From assembly GCA_034336665.1 (NCBI GenBank), contig CM067592.1, positions 31,251,319 to 31,315,318 of the forward strand: a stretch of DNA of 64,000 bases, in the 5' to 3' direction. Numbering within the stretch: position 1 is the first letter of the stretch; each line of letters begins with the position of its first letter. Position numbers and translations under genes: made by a program. This DNA comes from Luscinia megarhynchos. Taxonomy: Eukaryota; Chordata; Aves; Passeriformes; Turdidae. Below the pieces are notes generated by a model. The model saw only the letters and a program-made list of their open reading frames with translations, ran no database searches and was not told the DNA's origin. Shown here piece after piece: positions 46,991-58,560 of the stretch.

Positions 46991-49900
46991 CTTTTTGAGA
47001 CAGGATATTTCTTTCAGTGTTGTACAGTTTTTTTGAAAGAATCCAAACCAAGTACATTGCTCGCAAAATTATCTGTCCCCTTCAATACATCTAACTTTGA
47101 TTCAGTACAGCACACATCAGCAGCCAGCAAAGCATGATAATTTCTCAGTTCTTTATAATCTAATGGCCTTTAATAAACCAACATAGCCAAAGCCCATGAA
47201 TTTATTTCATTACATGAACATAGATGTTATAGTAAGGTTTTATTAAATAATTTAATTTTACATAAACAGAAAACAGGTTTTTTTTCCGTAGCACAGGAAG
47301 ATCAAGGTGTATGACCACAAAATCAAAACAATGCAAGGCAAGCTATTAACTCATTAAAAAGTTATCTTCTATGTATTAATAATTCCAACTATGAAATGCA
47401 GAACTTATATGCAAAACTTCTATGAAATAGTTTTGATGTAGGAAAAATTATAAAATGGGATTGATTAATCAAGGTGATATGCTGTTCAAAAAAAAAAAAA
47501 AATTCAAACTTTTTAAATAGAATTGCTTTGCTTCTAAGATTTGGTACCTCAAAAAAACCTATATTCCATCTTTACTAAACCCTACAAACCAAAAAAGTTA
47601 TTAGAAAGCCAAAGATCACATCCAATTTCATGTGTAACAATTTAATTTTAGTGAAGCCTCAACAATAAAAAACCAAACCTCAGCACCTAATAAATTTTCT
47701 ACTATTTAAAAAAAAAAATTAGTACCATCTGAATTTGCCCTCAGATACAAATAGAGGAATTACATACATTAAGATAGGACAGACTTCCACATGAACAGAA
47801 TATCGACATTTAGTTCTGCAGTGGGAATGCAAACGAAACCTCCTTCTGCCATTTGTAAAGTAAAAAATTAACAGATGCCTAAAAGGAGCCATAGCCTGAC
47901 ACAAAGAAACCCCAAGAGTTTAAAAAAGTCTAAAGAGAGAAAATAGAAAAGAATCAGTAGAAAGAGCATCTGAAGTAAAGTAAGTAAAAGGACTGCTTGT
48001 GCCTAGTATTTTGGAAGTAATTGTTCAGGAACATTTCATCCATGTGAAAGTCCGTGTCGTATAGGGCTGCAGAGGTCAGTGAGAAGTCTGGTGATCGAGT
48101 CAGTAAGTACCAGTCATGCTAGACTGTCTCAAAGTAAATTGAAGTGTAGACACCACAAATCCTATTATTTATACATAGCAAGGAACACCCAGCTCCTTTT
48201 GTTATAATACCTCTACTGCACTGCTTTCTTATTACTCTCCTAAACTCTTCACAACTCCCAAAGTATTTCTCAGAAACTTAACACAATATTGAGAAATAAA
48301 AATGCTATCTCTAAGCCTCAGCTGATAACAAGAACTCTAGCTATGACTTTGGAGGTGATCATATTAAATATCTTGAAAACTTCCTGTTACAAACATCTGT
48401 TTCATTTTGCCCGCCCTGAGCATGTTTGTGCTGAGATTCCAGCCTGTGCCAAGTGTCAGTTTCAGGTTGATTAATAATAACTACTGCAGTAGTAAAAGTT
48501 CAGTATCAATAGCTAATTTATTTCTTGTTATTTACTGAACAATTTATATGAATGTTGCCAGTATGTTCCTTGTGGTACCTGTGAAAACCAGCTCCATTAT
48601 TGTCAAGCCAGGACATAAGCCTGTTTTCTGCAACATGTCAGAACTCTAGAGCTACATTCCCTAAAGCTTCAGTCTGAATTGAAAGTGCACAAGCCTGATG
48701 TGGCTGAGGTTGAGGAGGCAGTTGTTTGCAAATGTTTGTTCTTACAGCCAGGAAGAGAAAATTGATGACTGCAAGGCGGAAGAGACTTATGGCAAACACA
48801 GAGACCAGGAGTTAGACTGACATCTCTGTCAGGGGACAGTAAATTCTGTTGGAGATTCAGTTAGTGGTTTGCACCATGAGCAAGAGAGAGAAGGTGCCAG
48901 AGATGAGACAGAGACAACACTCAGATGGAACAAAACTGCACCGTGGCACTGTATGTTCCTCCATACATACAGACCATGAGGATAAAAATTTCCTGTATCT
49001 TCCTTTAAAAATGGCAACATCTTTATTACAATTCTTCACAAGCATGCACTCAGTCACAGCATTTGCTCCCTTGTAAGACTCTTGTTCAAACTTGCTGTGA
49101 TTGCTTCTTTCTCTGTGATTCAGGTAAATAGTGGCAGTTTTGGGATGAAGCATTTAGAGTAGCATTCTTCTCTCCTAAAACCTACAAGGTAAAGAACTCT
49201 GTGGGGTAGACTCCCACTCATGCCACTATAGAAAATGTGGCATTTCTAGATCATGACTCAAACTGTCACTTCATACGTTGGCTGCAGGATAACAGAAATC
49301 TCATTACAGAAGGACCAGGGTTTTTTCCCCAGACAGGAAGAAAAGTCTACATGATTAGCTCGTGTATCACATACACCTCCAGAGTTAGGCAAGCTGAACT
49401 GCACTCTTTAAAGAAGAATGGGAAGGTCTGCAAAATGCTCACAACTGACATCAAACAAACTCAGAATGGAACAAATGTTACACCATTTTATGTTTCCTGA
49501 AGATCTGGCAAAATCAACATCAAAAGAAGAGGCAAAATATTTCTCTTTTCTAAGACATCTTTTATAAGTCTTTTCAGCATCTTACAGAGTGGAAATAAAA
49601 CCACGTATTCAAGGAAGTAAGGAAAAAGACATTAATACTGTGTGAGAGCTACCTATTGGCTACCTATTTAAATGATGAAGACTGAAATGACCAAAAGTAA
49701 ACCATACTTCTATTCCAGAGGTTAAATCAATCATGAAGCCAAGGAATTTCCAGAACCATACATTAGAAGGACAAGACAAATACTGAATGGCACTATTGAC
49801 AAGGAAACAGACAAAGGAAGGAAAATCAACCCCAAAAGAAGCAAATGAGCAGAAAAACAAACTGCAAACACCACCACCACTCTCCTCCATCACCAGCATG

Positions 49901-51439
49901 TGCTCTTGCAATCAAGCAATATACCATGCATGCATGTGCCAAGGGCAGGGCACTGAAGCTAACATGCAATCACAGGTACAGAAGTTCCTGGCTACTTGAA
50001 AACAATTTGAATATTCCCTAATTGTGCTTTGTGTGATGCATACTAAACAGGCTACAGGTATAGATATATATATTTGTATAACTTTCAAGGATAAGTTGCA
50101 GGTTTTAGAAGAAATATGAAGCACAAAAAATTTCAAGAAAGAGTCATTAGCAGCCCAAACAAATTTTGTTGCGAAGTAACTTAAAAGAATTGCCTGTGGT
50201 TCTTTCTCTGGTGTTATTTATGGCATCTCCATAAGCCTGTATACCATTGAAGAAAAGAACTCACTTAGTGTACAAAATGTTAACACAAGGGGATACTTGT
50301 ATGGCATGTTTGTGATACTTGATGCCAGTATTAAACATTCTCTTTTTCAGAAGTCAACATGTGCAGTTTTCCTGAAAATTCTTTGCTTATTCCCTTCATC
50401 TTTTATATTAAATTACTTCTGAGAGGAAGTTATTTAAAATATGCAAAAGCTAGGTATTTCATCAGATTTCTAAAAATAGAAGTTCCTCGTGTTCCTGTGT
50501 TTAAAAACACAGTTGTGTCAACAAAGAATACACCCCTTTCTCCTGCCACCCAAATTTGTTAATCTTAAACATTTTACACTACTTCCTCTCTACCTACTTT
50601 TTTCTCCTAACAAAAATTCCTAATCGTCTGGTTTGTGTAATACAGTCACCTAAAGTTAAATTATTGTGAAATACATTTATCTGAAATTATTTTCAGGTAG
50701 AAAAGGAATCTTCATGATTCTTTCAAACACCTGCTTTCTAAGGAAAGCCATATTTTCATAGTTGTTTTTACTTTATTAGGTTTAGTCAGAAGAGTAAGAT
50801 GAGGATAAATGTATTTTTTTGTCAGGGAGAACACAAAATAAGGAGTCTCAATTTTTAATTACTCTTTTTTGCAGAGTAATAATTATTTGAAACTTCCTCA
50901 TAGTGTCTTGGCATTTTAAATTTTATCTTTTTAAAAATTATCTCCTGATGCTCACCACACTTATGCTATGTTTACATGAGCTGACTATTTCATTTATCAA
51001 AAAACCCTTTTAAGATCTTATACCTCCCTTTCCCTTCCTTAGCCAAAGCTGCAATCCAATATCTCTTTTCCCTTCTGAACCCTCTTTTCCAAAAGCAAGA
51101 GCTGCATATGAAACTATTAAAGAAACATCTTTGAATGTCCAGAAGAATGGTAGTAAAAACAATACTTATTCAGATCTGAGGTTCCCCTTAGGCAAAAAAA
51201 GATCTTTATTTCTTAAAGGGAAAAAGTAATTCTGGGTGAAGGTATCTGTGGACATATTTTACTCCTTTTCAAGGCTTGCTGAGGCGTCTTGGCCCCAAGT
51301 CTAAGTAAAGATAGAATATTCTCACTGATATTTTCATTCAGTCTTAATAAACTTGTGTGTCCTACTGAAAACTATTAATTTAGTCTTGTGCTCCTGTACT
51401 TCTTCATATATATCACTAATTGTGAAAAGGAATAAAATT
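46991..51439. other. BNC2: Intronic stretch, nothing recognised
   Basis: Noncoding AT-rich sequence, with somewhat more balanced composition near 48600-49000. No supported feature. Confidence 0.5.
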
Positions 51440-51720
51440 ACAGACACTTTTGCAAAGGGGCTGCTAGTGCATCAGAGAGGTGCAAATCATATCATAAAAT
51501 AATGCCAACTGCAAAACCAATTACTCTTTCCATTTCGCTCCTTTGCCCTCCCTTCCCCTTTTTACTGAATAATTACACCGGACAGGCAGTCGACACTCTT
51601 GAGTTGAACTGAAAGATTAGTTAATCAATAAAACCATTTCACCATTTCAGGTTTTATGTGTGGGTCACTTGACAGCTCAACTCCTTACCAAATGTAGTTC
51701 CAAGCATCCCAACCAATGCT
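51440..51720. promoter_or_regulatory. Candidate conserved noncoding element
   Basis: A block of high sequence complexity containing AATTACACCGGACAGGCAGT near 51571, followed by CGACACTCTTGAGTTG, and TTAGTTAATCAATAAAACC near 51617. It has no open frame or repeat, and its texture suggests a regulatory element. Confidence 0.35.
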
Positions 51721-51914
51721 TCCTGCCAGTGAAAAAAGTTGTCAGCACCCCACTTTGCCATTTCTAGGTTGTTACAGAAGTGACTAAGACAGGATGTACA
51801 GTATCAAGTAAAAGAACTGCACCCTGTCCTCTTCTGTTTCAGGGAGGAAGGCAGGCCAACCAGAACAAACCTGTCTTTTTTCAATTCCCTTCCTCACAAG
51901 ATAGTATTATTGAA

Positions 51915-51965
51915 ATGAAAAAAAGAAAGAAAGAAAGAAAGAAAATACAAAGAAAGAAAAAAAAG
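51915..51965 (+). repeat. (GAAA)n-like tract
   Basis: GAAA tetramers with A-run and TAC interruptions, about 50 bp. Confidence 0.88.
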
Positions 51966-52371
51966 ATGGCTTTAAAGCAGGAGGAAAAATTAACGGTGCA
52001 GGTTGATGATTACAGGCAATAAGGGGAAAAAATTCAGAAATGCTTTACCAGAGACTGAAAACAGCTGAGTTAGTGACAAAAGTGAATCAAAGAATGCAAG
52101 AAAAGAAAAACGGCTACCAAGTGGTAGTGGGAAATCATCTAAGAAATGGTGTCATGGCCCCCATAATCTCAATTTTTTCAATTTTATATGTTGGACCAAA
52201 GATCTTGTAGAGAAGTGGTTGACTTATTAGGTCCAGACTTGGCTAGACTGCAGAAGCCATCTCTAAGTATTTTTAAAATAGAGTTCCAAGGTTTTCAGTT
52301 CTGAATGCAATCACAATTTTATAATCAAGATTTTGTTTTCCCAAGTCAAGTTTTCTGCATTCATTTAAAAG

Positions 52372-52484
52372 AGAAAAAAACCTAAAAGAAACCAAAAACA
52401 AACAACAAAAAACCCAAAAACAAAACAAAAACCAAAAACAAACAAACAAAAACAACAACGAAAAAAAAAAGAAAAAAAAAAAAG
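52372..52484 (+). repeat. A/C low-complexity tract
   Basis: CAAAA, CAAA and CCAAAAA units ending in A runs with single G interruptions. The plus strand almost lacks T. The Phe-rich minus-strand frame is an artefact. Confidence 0.9.
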
Positions 52485-53519
52485 GTTGAAAAGCTTTGAT
52501 TCCAGGCACTGCAGGAAACTTTTTTCTGAATCGAAACACCTAACTTTTTTGAGGGTTGCTTACCACCATTAGGAAAGACTGAAACAAAAAGTCATGTGCA
52601 AAGCCTAACTACCTCACCATGTGGCCAAATAAACTTGATTCTCATCTTGCAGTAATTAATGGAACTTGATTGATTTCAGGAACTCTTCTCTTTCACACTG
52701 GAATAGCTACTATTGTTTATTCTGACTCGAAACAAAATAAAAAATTCTTACACTGAGAGGACAGACTTGACTAGTACAATATGCCACAAAGTAATGCAGT
52801 TCCTTTGTCTGATTTGAATGTCCATTGCTTTAGTATAAGCTCAGGAATATGAAAAGGCAATGAAATGTAAAAGGAACTTCTCTTTGGAAACAAGATTGTC
52901 ACACAACAGAATTTTAAAGGTTTTTTTAAAGTGGACCTCTTAAAATCTGCTACAATGGCACTGGAAAATATTCAGAAATTTCAGCACAATGTACTGTCTT
53001 GAAATTCTGTTACAGTGACATTTGACTGATTTACATTCTTCTTTTAGATTTTGCTCTAACCAGCACCTTTATTATGTGACCTTTATTCTGGATGGCCTCC
53101 AGGGCACTATATACAATAGCTGCTTCCACACCACCAGCTCAACTACAAGCCAGCTGACTTCTGTGCTAATTGCTGGATTTGAAACTTCCTTTCCTCTACA
53201 AAGTTCCAATTAAAGGCCAAGTATTTAGAGCAGAGACTCTGGATCCAATCTGGGTTTCTAACTTTTATTCAGAGGAAGATGTTGCAGCCTGTTTTCTGCT
53301 CAGGGAGAAATTTAGCACTGACACAGCTAAAATACTCTCTAGAAGTGTGTAGTAAGGAGCAGAAAAACCAAGAAAGCATGAGATGGAGTACTGCTCTCAG
53401 AAATGCTAGCTATTTGCAGAATTCTTATGTCAACAGCACCAGTAAACAAGTGTTAATATTTCTAGTGGAAGTACCATCCTTCGGGAATTCAGTGTAGTTA
53501 GCTGCACAGAGCAAGGAAT
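52485..53519. other. BNC2: Intronic stretch, nothing recognised
   Basis: Noncoding; short frames only, without motif. Confidence 0.5.
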
Positions 53520-53975
53520 CAGATGGGAGAGGGAATTGTGTCAGCTCTGGCATGCCGGCAGTATGTGGCTGTCAGGAGTGTGAAATGGAGCTGCTTCAAA
53601 GCTGAGTAGGCTGTGACCTGAATGCTGCACGTCCGTGCACTCAGTGTGAGAGGATCAATGACAGCATTTGCTGGGCTCTAGTCATCCCCTCTGCTAATGA
53701 AAGCAGTCCTGAAAGGCATAATGCAGGGCCTCTAGGCAGCCTAAAGCCTAGCATTAGCTGAGTTTGTTATAAGCTTGGCTGGCGAGTGCACTGAGAACCA
53801 AAGCCCCCCTGCTCTGTTGCTCTCTCCCACCAACTCCCCCCGGCTGTCTGTTTAGTGTCACTCAGCTGGGATGGATCCCGTTAAAGATCTGACGCTTAGC
53901 AAGGACTCAGAGGTGTCTGGAACGCCTGCCTCTAATCATAAACACCACAGCTGGCAATGATGTGGTCGAGGAAAA
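53520..53975. promoter_or_regulatory. Candidate conserved noncoding element with raised GC and CpG
   Basis: GC and CpG content rise sharply against the AT-rich surroundings (CATGCCGGCAG, CTGCACGTCCGTGCAC, CCCCGGCTGTC, GATCCCGTTAAAGATC, CTGACGCTTAG). The block contains E-box type CAGCTG near 53862 and 53949, and TCTAATCATAAACACC near 53931. No open frame or known repeat explains it. It is a candidate enhancer or alternative promoter. Confidence 0.5.
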
Positions 53976-56403
53976 AAAATCACCTTGATCCAACAGCACA
54001 CATTCCCTTTGATGTTTCTGCAGTGAGTTCACTGCCCAGAGAGAAAGGTACTGCTTTAAAAAAAAATCAGGCTTGACATTCTCAAATCATAACCATATGA
54101 CTCTCAATTCCAAGCTTAAAAAACCCCACAGCCCAATCCCAGGAAAACACAACATTTTGTTCTGAGAAACTCGGGGAAGAAGCATCTGACAATGATAACA
54201 TGAAACAGGTTTGGAAGATAATGGCAGTTTGAGAAGAAAACACTTCCAAAAAATTCAGACTACCACTACCAAAAATGGAAGAAGCGTTCTGCCAAAGATT
54301 GCAAACTGTGGTGACCTCAAGCAAGAGACTGTAGCTGATTCAAGGGAAAAATGAAACTTTTCAAAGACAACATTGCTTGTGCTCTGCCACTGTTTATAAG
54401 TGCCTTATGCCCTCTTGCCTTTCGGGGTGGCCTGGTAAATACAAGAGCTCCTCTGTATTTTACAGTCCTCTGCCACAAATTTCTGTTAAATATTCAGCAC
54501 TGTGAGCATGATTTTTAAATTTTTTTTCCCAGTCAGATTACAAAGAGAATTGTGAATACAGTGCAAAAAGCTTATTATTTGCTGTAGGATTTTTTTTTTT
54601 CTTTTTGCACTGCCCTCTGTTTCATATATAGTCATGAAATATACAAATGCCCCATATATTTTCAAACTGCTCTGATTTCTTGATAGAAAAACTACACTGT
54701 TTTTCTTGCATTGATTCCTTTCTAGACACAGAGTGCTGCATATACCATTTGCTAAAAATCTGCTAAAACTGTTAATTTTTGTTCTCTGACACATTCATGC
54801 TACTGCTTTCTTATGTTATGCTATCTATACTATCACAGATAAAGGACCTCATTCGAATAATCCTAATACAATATACAGTCTAATTTTCTTTTAATTATTC
54901 ACAGCCAGGGAGCATGCCAATTAATAATGAAGCTCTTACCAAGGCTATATGAAGAAAATGGCATCCTAGACACACTGATGGAGAGACTTATTTGCTTGGA
55001 ACAATAAAGAAAAATTTAGAACTAACTTTGAAAAAAGTCCCTAAAAATGCATTTTCAGAATTTACCCCTCTTTGCAAGTTTAAATATCTAGCATTTTTAT
55101 ATGGAAAATGAACAGCTGGCACAGCAGCAACTGCAAATAGTCATTTAGGAGTACCCAAGCGTGTTTTTTGCCTTTTTGGATATTTTTCTAAAATCTCCCT
55201 TTCCTTGATTTCATATTACCCACAAAGTTTACTTTCTTCTCCAGATAAAAAGGCCAGTTTACAGGATTCCCTCAGAATCAAAAACAATACTAGCAGCCAT
55301 TCCCTAATGAGAAAACTAAAGACAACTCCATTATGTTTGGTATTAATATGCCCTATTTGTCACTGTGGCTCAAACAGATCAGAGTCATCCTGACATGACT
55401 AAAGCAGAGACGTGACATCTCATATACAAAACACAGATCTTAAGAGTGAGTGAAAATTGAACTACCATGTCATGGCTGGAAAATCTGGAAGCTGTATTCC
55501 AAACCTATGTGAAGTTTCACAGGCTGTTTGTGCTGACAGCCTTCCCTGCAGTTCTCTCAAATGCTGCAGATTCAGATAAGATTCAGATTTATGAAGTTTA
55601 TGTAGTGTTCTACAGCAGTACGTGTGTTCATGTGTATGTGAGGGAGAAGGAGGCTAATTCAGCTGGGTTATGAAACATCAGCAAATTTACATACCCCTAT
55701 ATGGCAGTTCTTCTCTTATACTGTATGTAAGCAAAATATAATCAAATAACAGCCAAGATCTGCAGCCCTAGTGATACTTAAAAGGATGTGTGGAAGGGAC
55801 ACAAATCAGTCTTATTTCCTTGTGCATTAATCTCTCATTTTCAACTAGAAAGAACTAAAATCAGTACCAGAAAACTGTTACTAACATACTGTCATAAACA
55901 CAGGTTAATTGATTTATAAAAAAAACCAAAAGGTATTTCCTCAAGCCTTGTGAAGAACTATGGATTTTACAGCAATGGCAGTTGTTTACCTCTGTATATG
56001 CAAGAGTTCAGGAGGTGAGAGTCAAGATATGCATCCAATTCTTCAAGGAAAAGATCAGTTATCCATCCAGTCTGCTTCCCTACTGCAATTGAATAATTCT
56101 AAGCTTACTGGCAGAGTCCATTATAAAATTCCCCTCTTTACTCTATTCTAACATGACTTTCAAACACCACAGGATAAAAATAATGGCAAATCATTCAAAT
56201 CATTAATACGGTTTTACTTGCTTCCGTATTTCAAAGTGATAAAATCAGTATAGAAATGTTACTTATCAGAGCTTTTCCCTACAAAAAGCATAAGAGAAAT
56301 CTGTAATGTATTTCTTCCAGCTTCATTTTACAGATCAGATTTAAAAGTGTTTTATTGATTACATGTTCCTGCATGTAATGACTAAATACGACAAAAAAAC
56401 CCC
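53976..56403. other. BNC2: Intronic stretch, nothing recognised
   Basis: AT-rich noncoding sequence with no supported feature. Confidence 0.5.
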
Positions 56404-56482
56404 AAACAAAACAAAACAAAACAAGACAAAACAAAACAAAACAAAACAAAACAAAACAAAACAAAACAAAACAAAACAAAAC

Positions 56483-56500
<18 letters not shown>
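56404..56500 (+). repeat. (AAAAC)n pentanucleotide microsatellite
   Basis: About 19 units of CAAAA with one unit altered to CAAGA, continuing into a looser A/C tract to about 56575. The Lys/Thr/Asn/Gln-rich and Phe/Cys/Leu-rich open frames are artefacts of it. Confidence 0.96.
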
Positions 56501-56513
<13 letters not shown>

Positions 56514-56850
56514 CCACCCCAAAACTAAAAAACCCAAAATCAATCAACCAATTACCCAAACAAGCAAACAAAAAAGTCCACCAATTTCTTTCCTGGTCAC
56601 AAATGGATATGCATCCATTATAGTTTGACTAGATAAAGAAAACTGCCATCTAAGAGAAGGAAAAGAAAAAAAAATTATTCTAGGTGGTGGGCTTCATGCT
56701 TATACTACAGTGAATATAACTGAGCTGGTGACAAGTGAAATATCATATGACTTTTCCTAAAATGCATGTGGCCTCCACCTGTTGCATTGCATCGACTCCA
56801 CCACCATTCAGTTCATCTTACTAGCACCCAACAATTACATATTGCTTTAG

Positions 56851-56894
56851 TGGTCTTTTATGAAATACAGTTACTGGTCTTTTATGAAATACAG
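56851..56894 (+). repeat. Tandem duplication, 24-bp period
   Basis: TGGTCTTTTATGAAATACAG at 56851-56870 recurs without mismatch at 56875-56894, with TTAC between. Confidence 0.93.
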
Positions 56895-57936
56895 CACTTT
56901 GCCTTATAAAAGGAAGGCATTTTAATTCATATTCATGAAAAATGTAAAACATGATGACTTGTTACCTGACTTGATTTGCTAAATGTCTTAAATTCCATGT
57001 AACTGGCAGGGCTAGTATGCAAAATACCAAACCTGTGGAAAATTCCAGGATGAAACAGCAGTTCAATCAGAAAGCAAACGCTTTATAGCACTTGCAAGGC
57101 TGTAGTTCAAAGATGCCTTCAGCCCTTCATTTCTAAACCAGTCCAAAGCTACCTTCAGACAGCTCACTCACACCATGACAGGGGAGGTTCCACCTCACAC
57201 CAACTCTCTAGTGACCTCTCCAGATGAATCAGAAGAGAAATTGACAAGCTACAGCAGCATTCCCAGATGAAGGGAGGCTGGCTTGCTGGAGAGTTTGGAT
57301 GAGACACACGGGTCAAACAGAAATCTTCAGGGATTCAAAAGCTCATGTTTTCTGCACCACTCCTTCTTTAAAGATTGCAAAGAATTCTGTCAAATTAAAG
57401 TGCTTAAATCCTTTCATTTATTTTACTTTTATGAGATGCAAATCTAGACTTGATTTAGAATTAATTGCACAAGTGATTATAAACCATTGAACTTGGACAC
57501 AACCATAAATTCATGGCACTGAAGTCTGATTTGTGCAGATCCTTACTCACAAGAAGCTCTACTAATACCAATGCAGTTCATGTAGAGGAGGAAGAGTTTA
57601 AGAGCTAGAACAGAAACCACAACACTGTGGCAAGCTCTCCACAACTTTTTTGTTTCTCCTGCTTTTGAAATGAACTGCCTCCTGTTGCTTTGTTTCTTTG
57701 CTGATTTTGGAAGCCTCATTGGGAACTTAATTTTTGTGCATACATTGTCTTCATATCACTTGCCAAACCTTCAGTGCCAACGTTCATTCTATGGCTTTTG
57801 CAGTACACAATCTCTGCTTGCAAATGGCCTCACCAAGTGGGTACTGGAGCAGTTTATGCTTTATGAAGTTTTCTTAAGGTTTTGCTTTTTGGGTGTTTTC
57901 TTACAAGAGGTGATTGAAAACAGAAAGGAAAAGCCT

Positions 57937-57988
57937 GGTTTTCTTTTTTTTTCCTCTTTTTTTTTTTCCCCTCTTTTTTTCCCCCCAT
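57937..57988 (+). repeat. Polypyrimidine tract
   Basis: About 50 bp of T and C only, including runs of T and a run of six C. Confidence 0.9.
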
Positions 57989-58139
57989 CTCTAATACTCG
58001 TATTCTGAGACCATGTATGACAATACCTCGTGGAAAATTGCTCCTGTCCAATAACATGCTCAAAGTACTCCTTTGCCAGAGGCATTCACTCATTATATAA
58101 ATCAAACAAGCATACAAAAACAGACAAAAAGTGACTGGT

Positions 58140-58560
58140 AATGCCCAGTGAATTTCTGTGCTCAGCTAAGATGATTTGGTGCATTGCATGCAGATGTCAG
58201 GTATTTTTATAAAGAGCTCCATTGTGCAGGGCCCCACTACTCCTCCATCGCTCCCAGCACTCCCTTAAAAGGGGGGCGGTGGGCAGACAACCATTCCAGC
58301 TGGGCTTGGAACCTCGTCTGAGTCAGGAAAACCACAGCTCATAAGCAAAGAGGAAGCATAATGTTCTACAAGGACAAAACATTAGCAAAAATGTCACTCA
58401 GCCCCAGTTCCACATGTTGGCTGCCACGGCCTCTTCCTCCTAGCATGCCCGATTGATATAAATTCCATCTGCTCAGCAGCCAAGTGACAGAGAAGAAATA
58501 CCGGCATCTGGTCTCTATTGCTGTCGGGTTTTTGTTCCATGTTAGACCTTAGCTAGAAAC
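58140..58560. promoter_or_regulatory. Candidate regulatory element with CArG box and GC box
   Basis: A high-complexity, CpG-bearing block. CCTTAAAAGG at 58263-58272 is a perfect CArG box (CC[A/T]6GG, the SRF site), and it runs directly into GGGGGGCGGT, a GC-box (Sp/KLF type) core. A TATA-like TTTTTATAAAG lies about 50 bp to the left. Downstream are GATTGATATAAATTCC and CACGGCC. There is no open frame or known repeat. Confidence 0.5.

Noticed and set aside
46665..47066. Phe/Leu/Ser-rich and Lys/Arg/Glu-rich proteins of about 120 residues
   Set aside because: Both are translations of the CTTTT/AAAAG microsatellite.
56404..56500. CRISPR-like regular repeat array
   Set aside because: The unit is 5 bp without spacers, in a vertebrate intron.
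56279..56623. Phe/Cys/Leu-rich membrane-like protein and Lys/Gln/Asn-rich protein
   Set aside because: Both arise from the AAAAC array; there are no unique sequence features.
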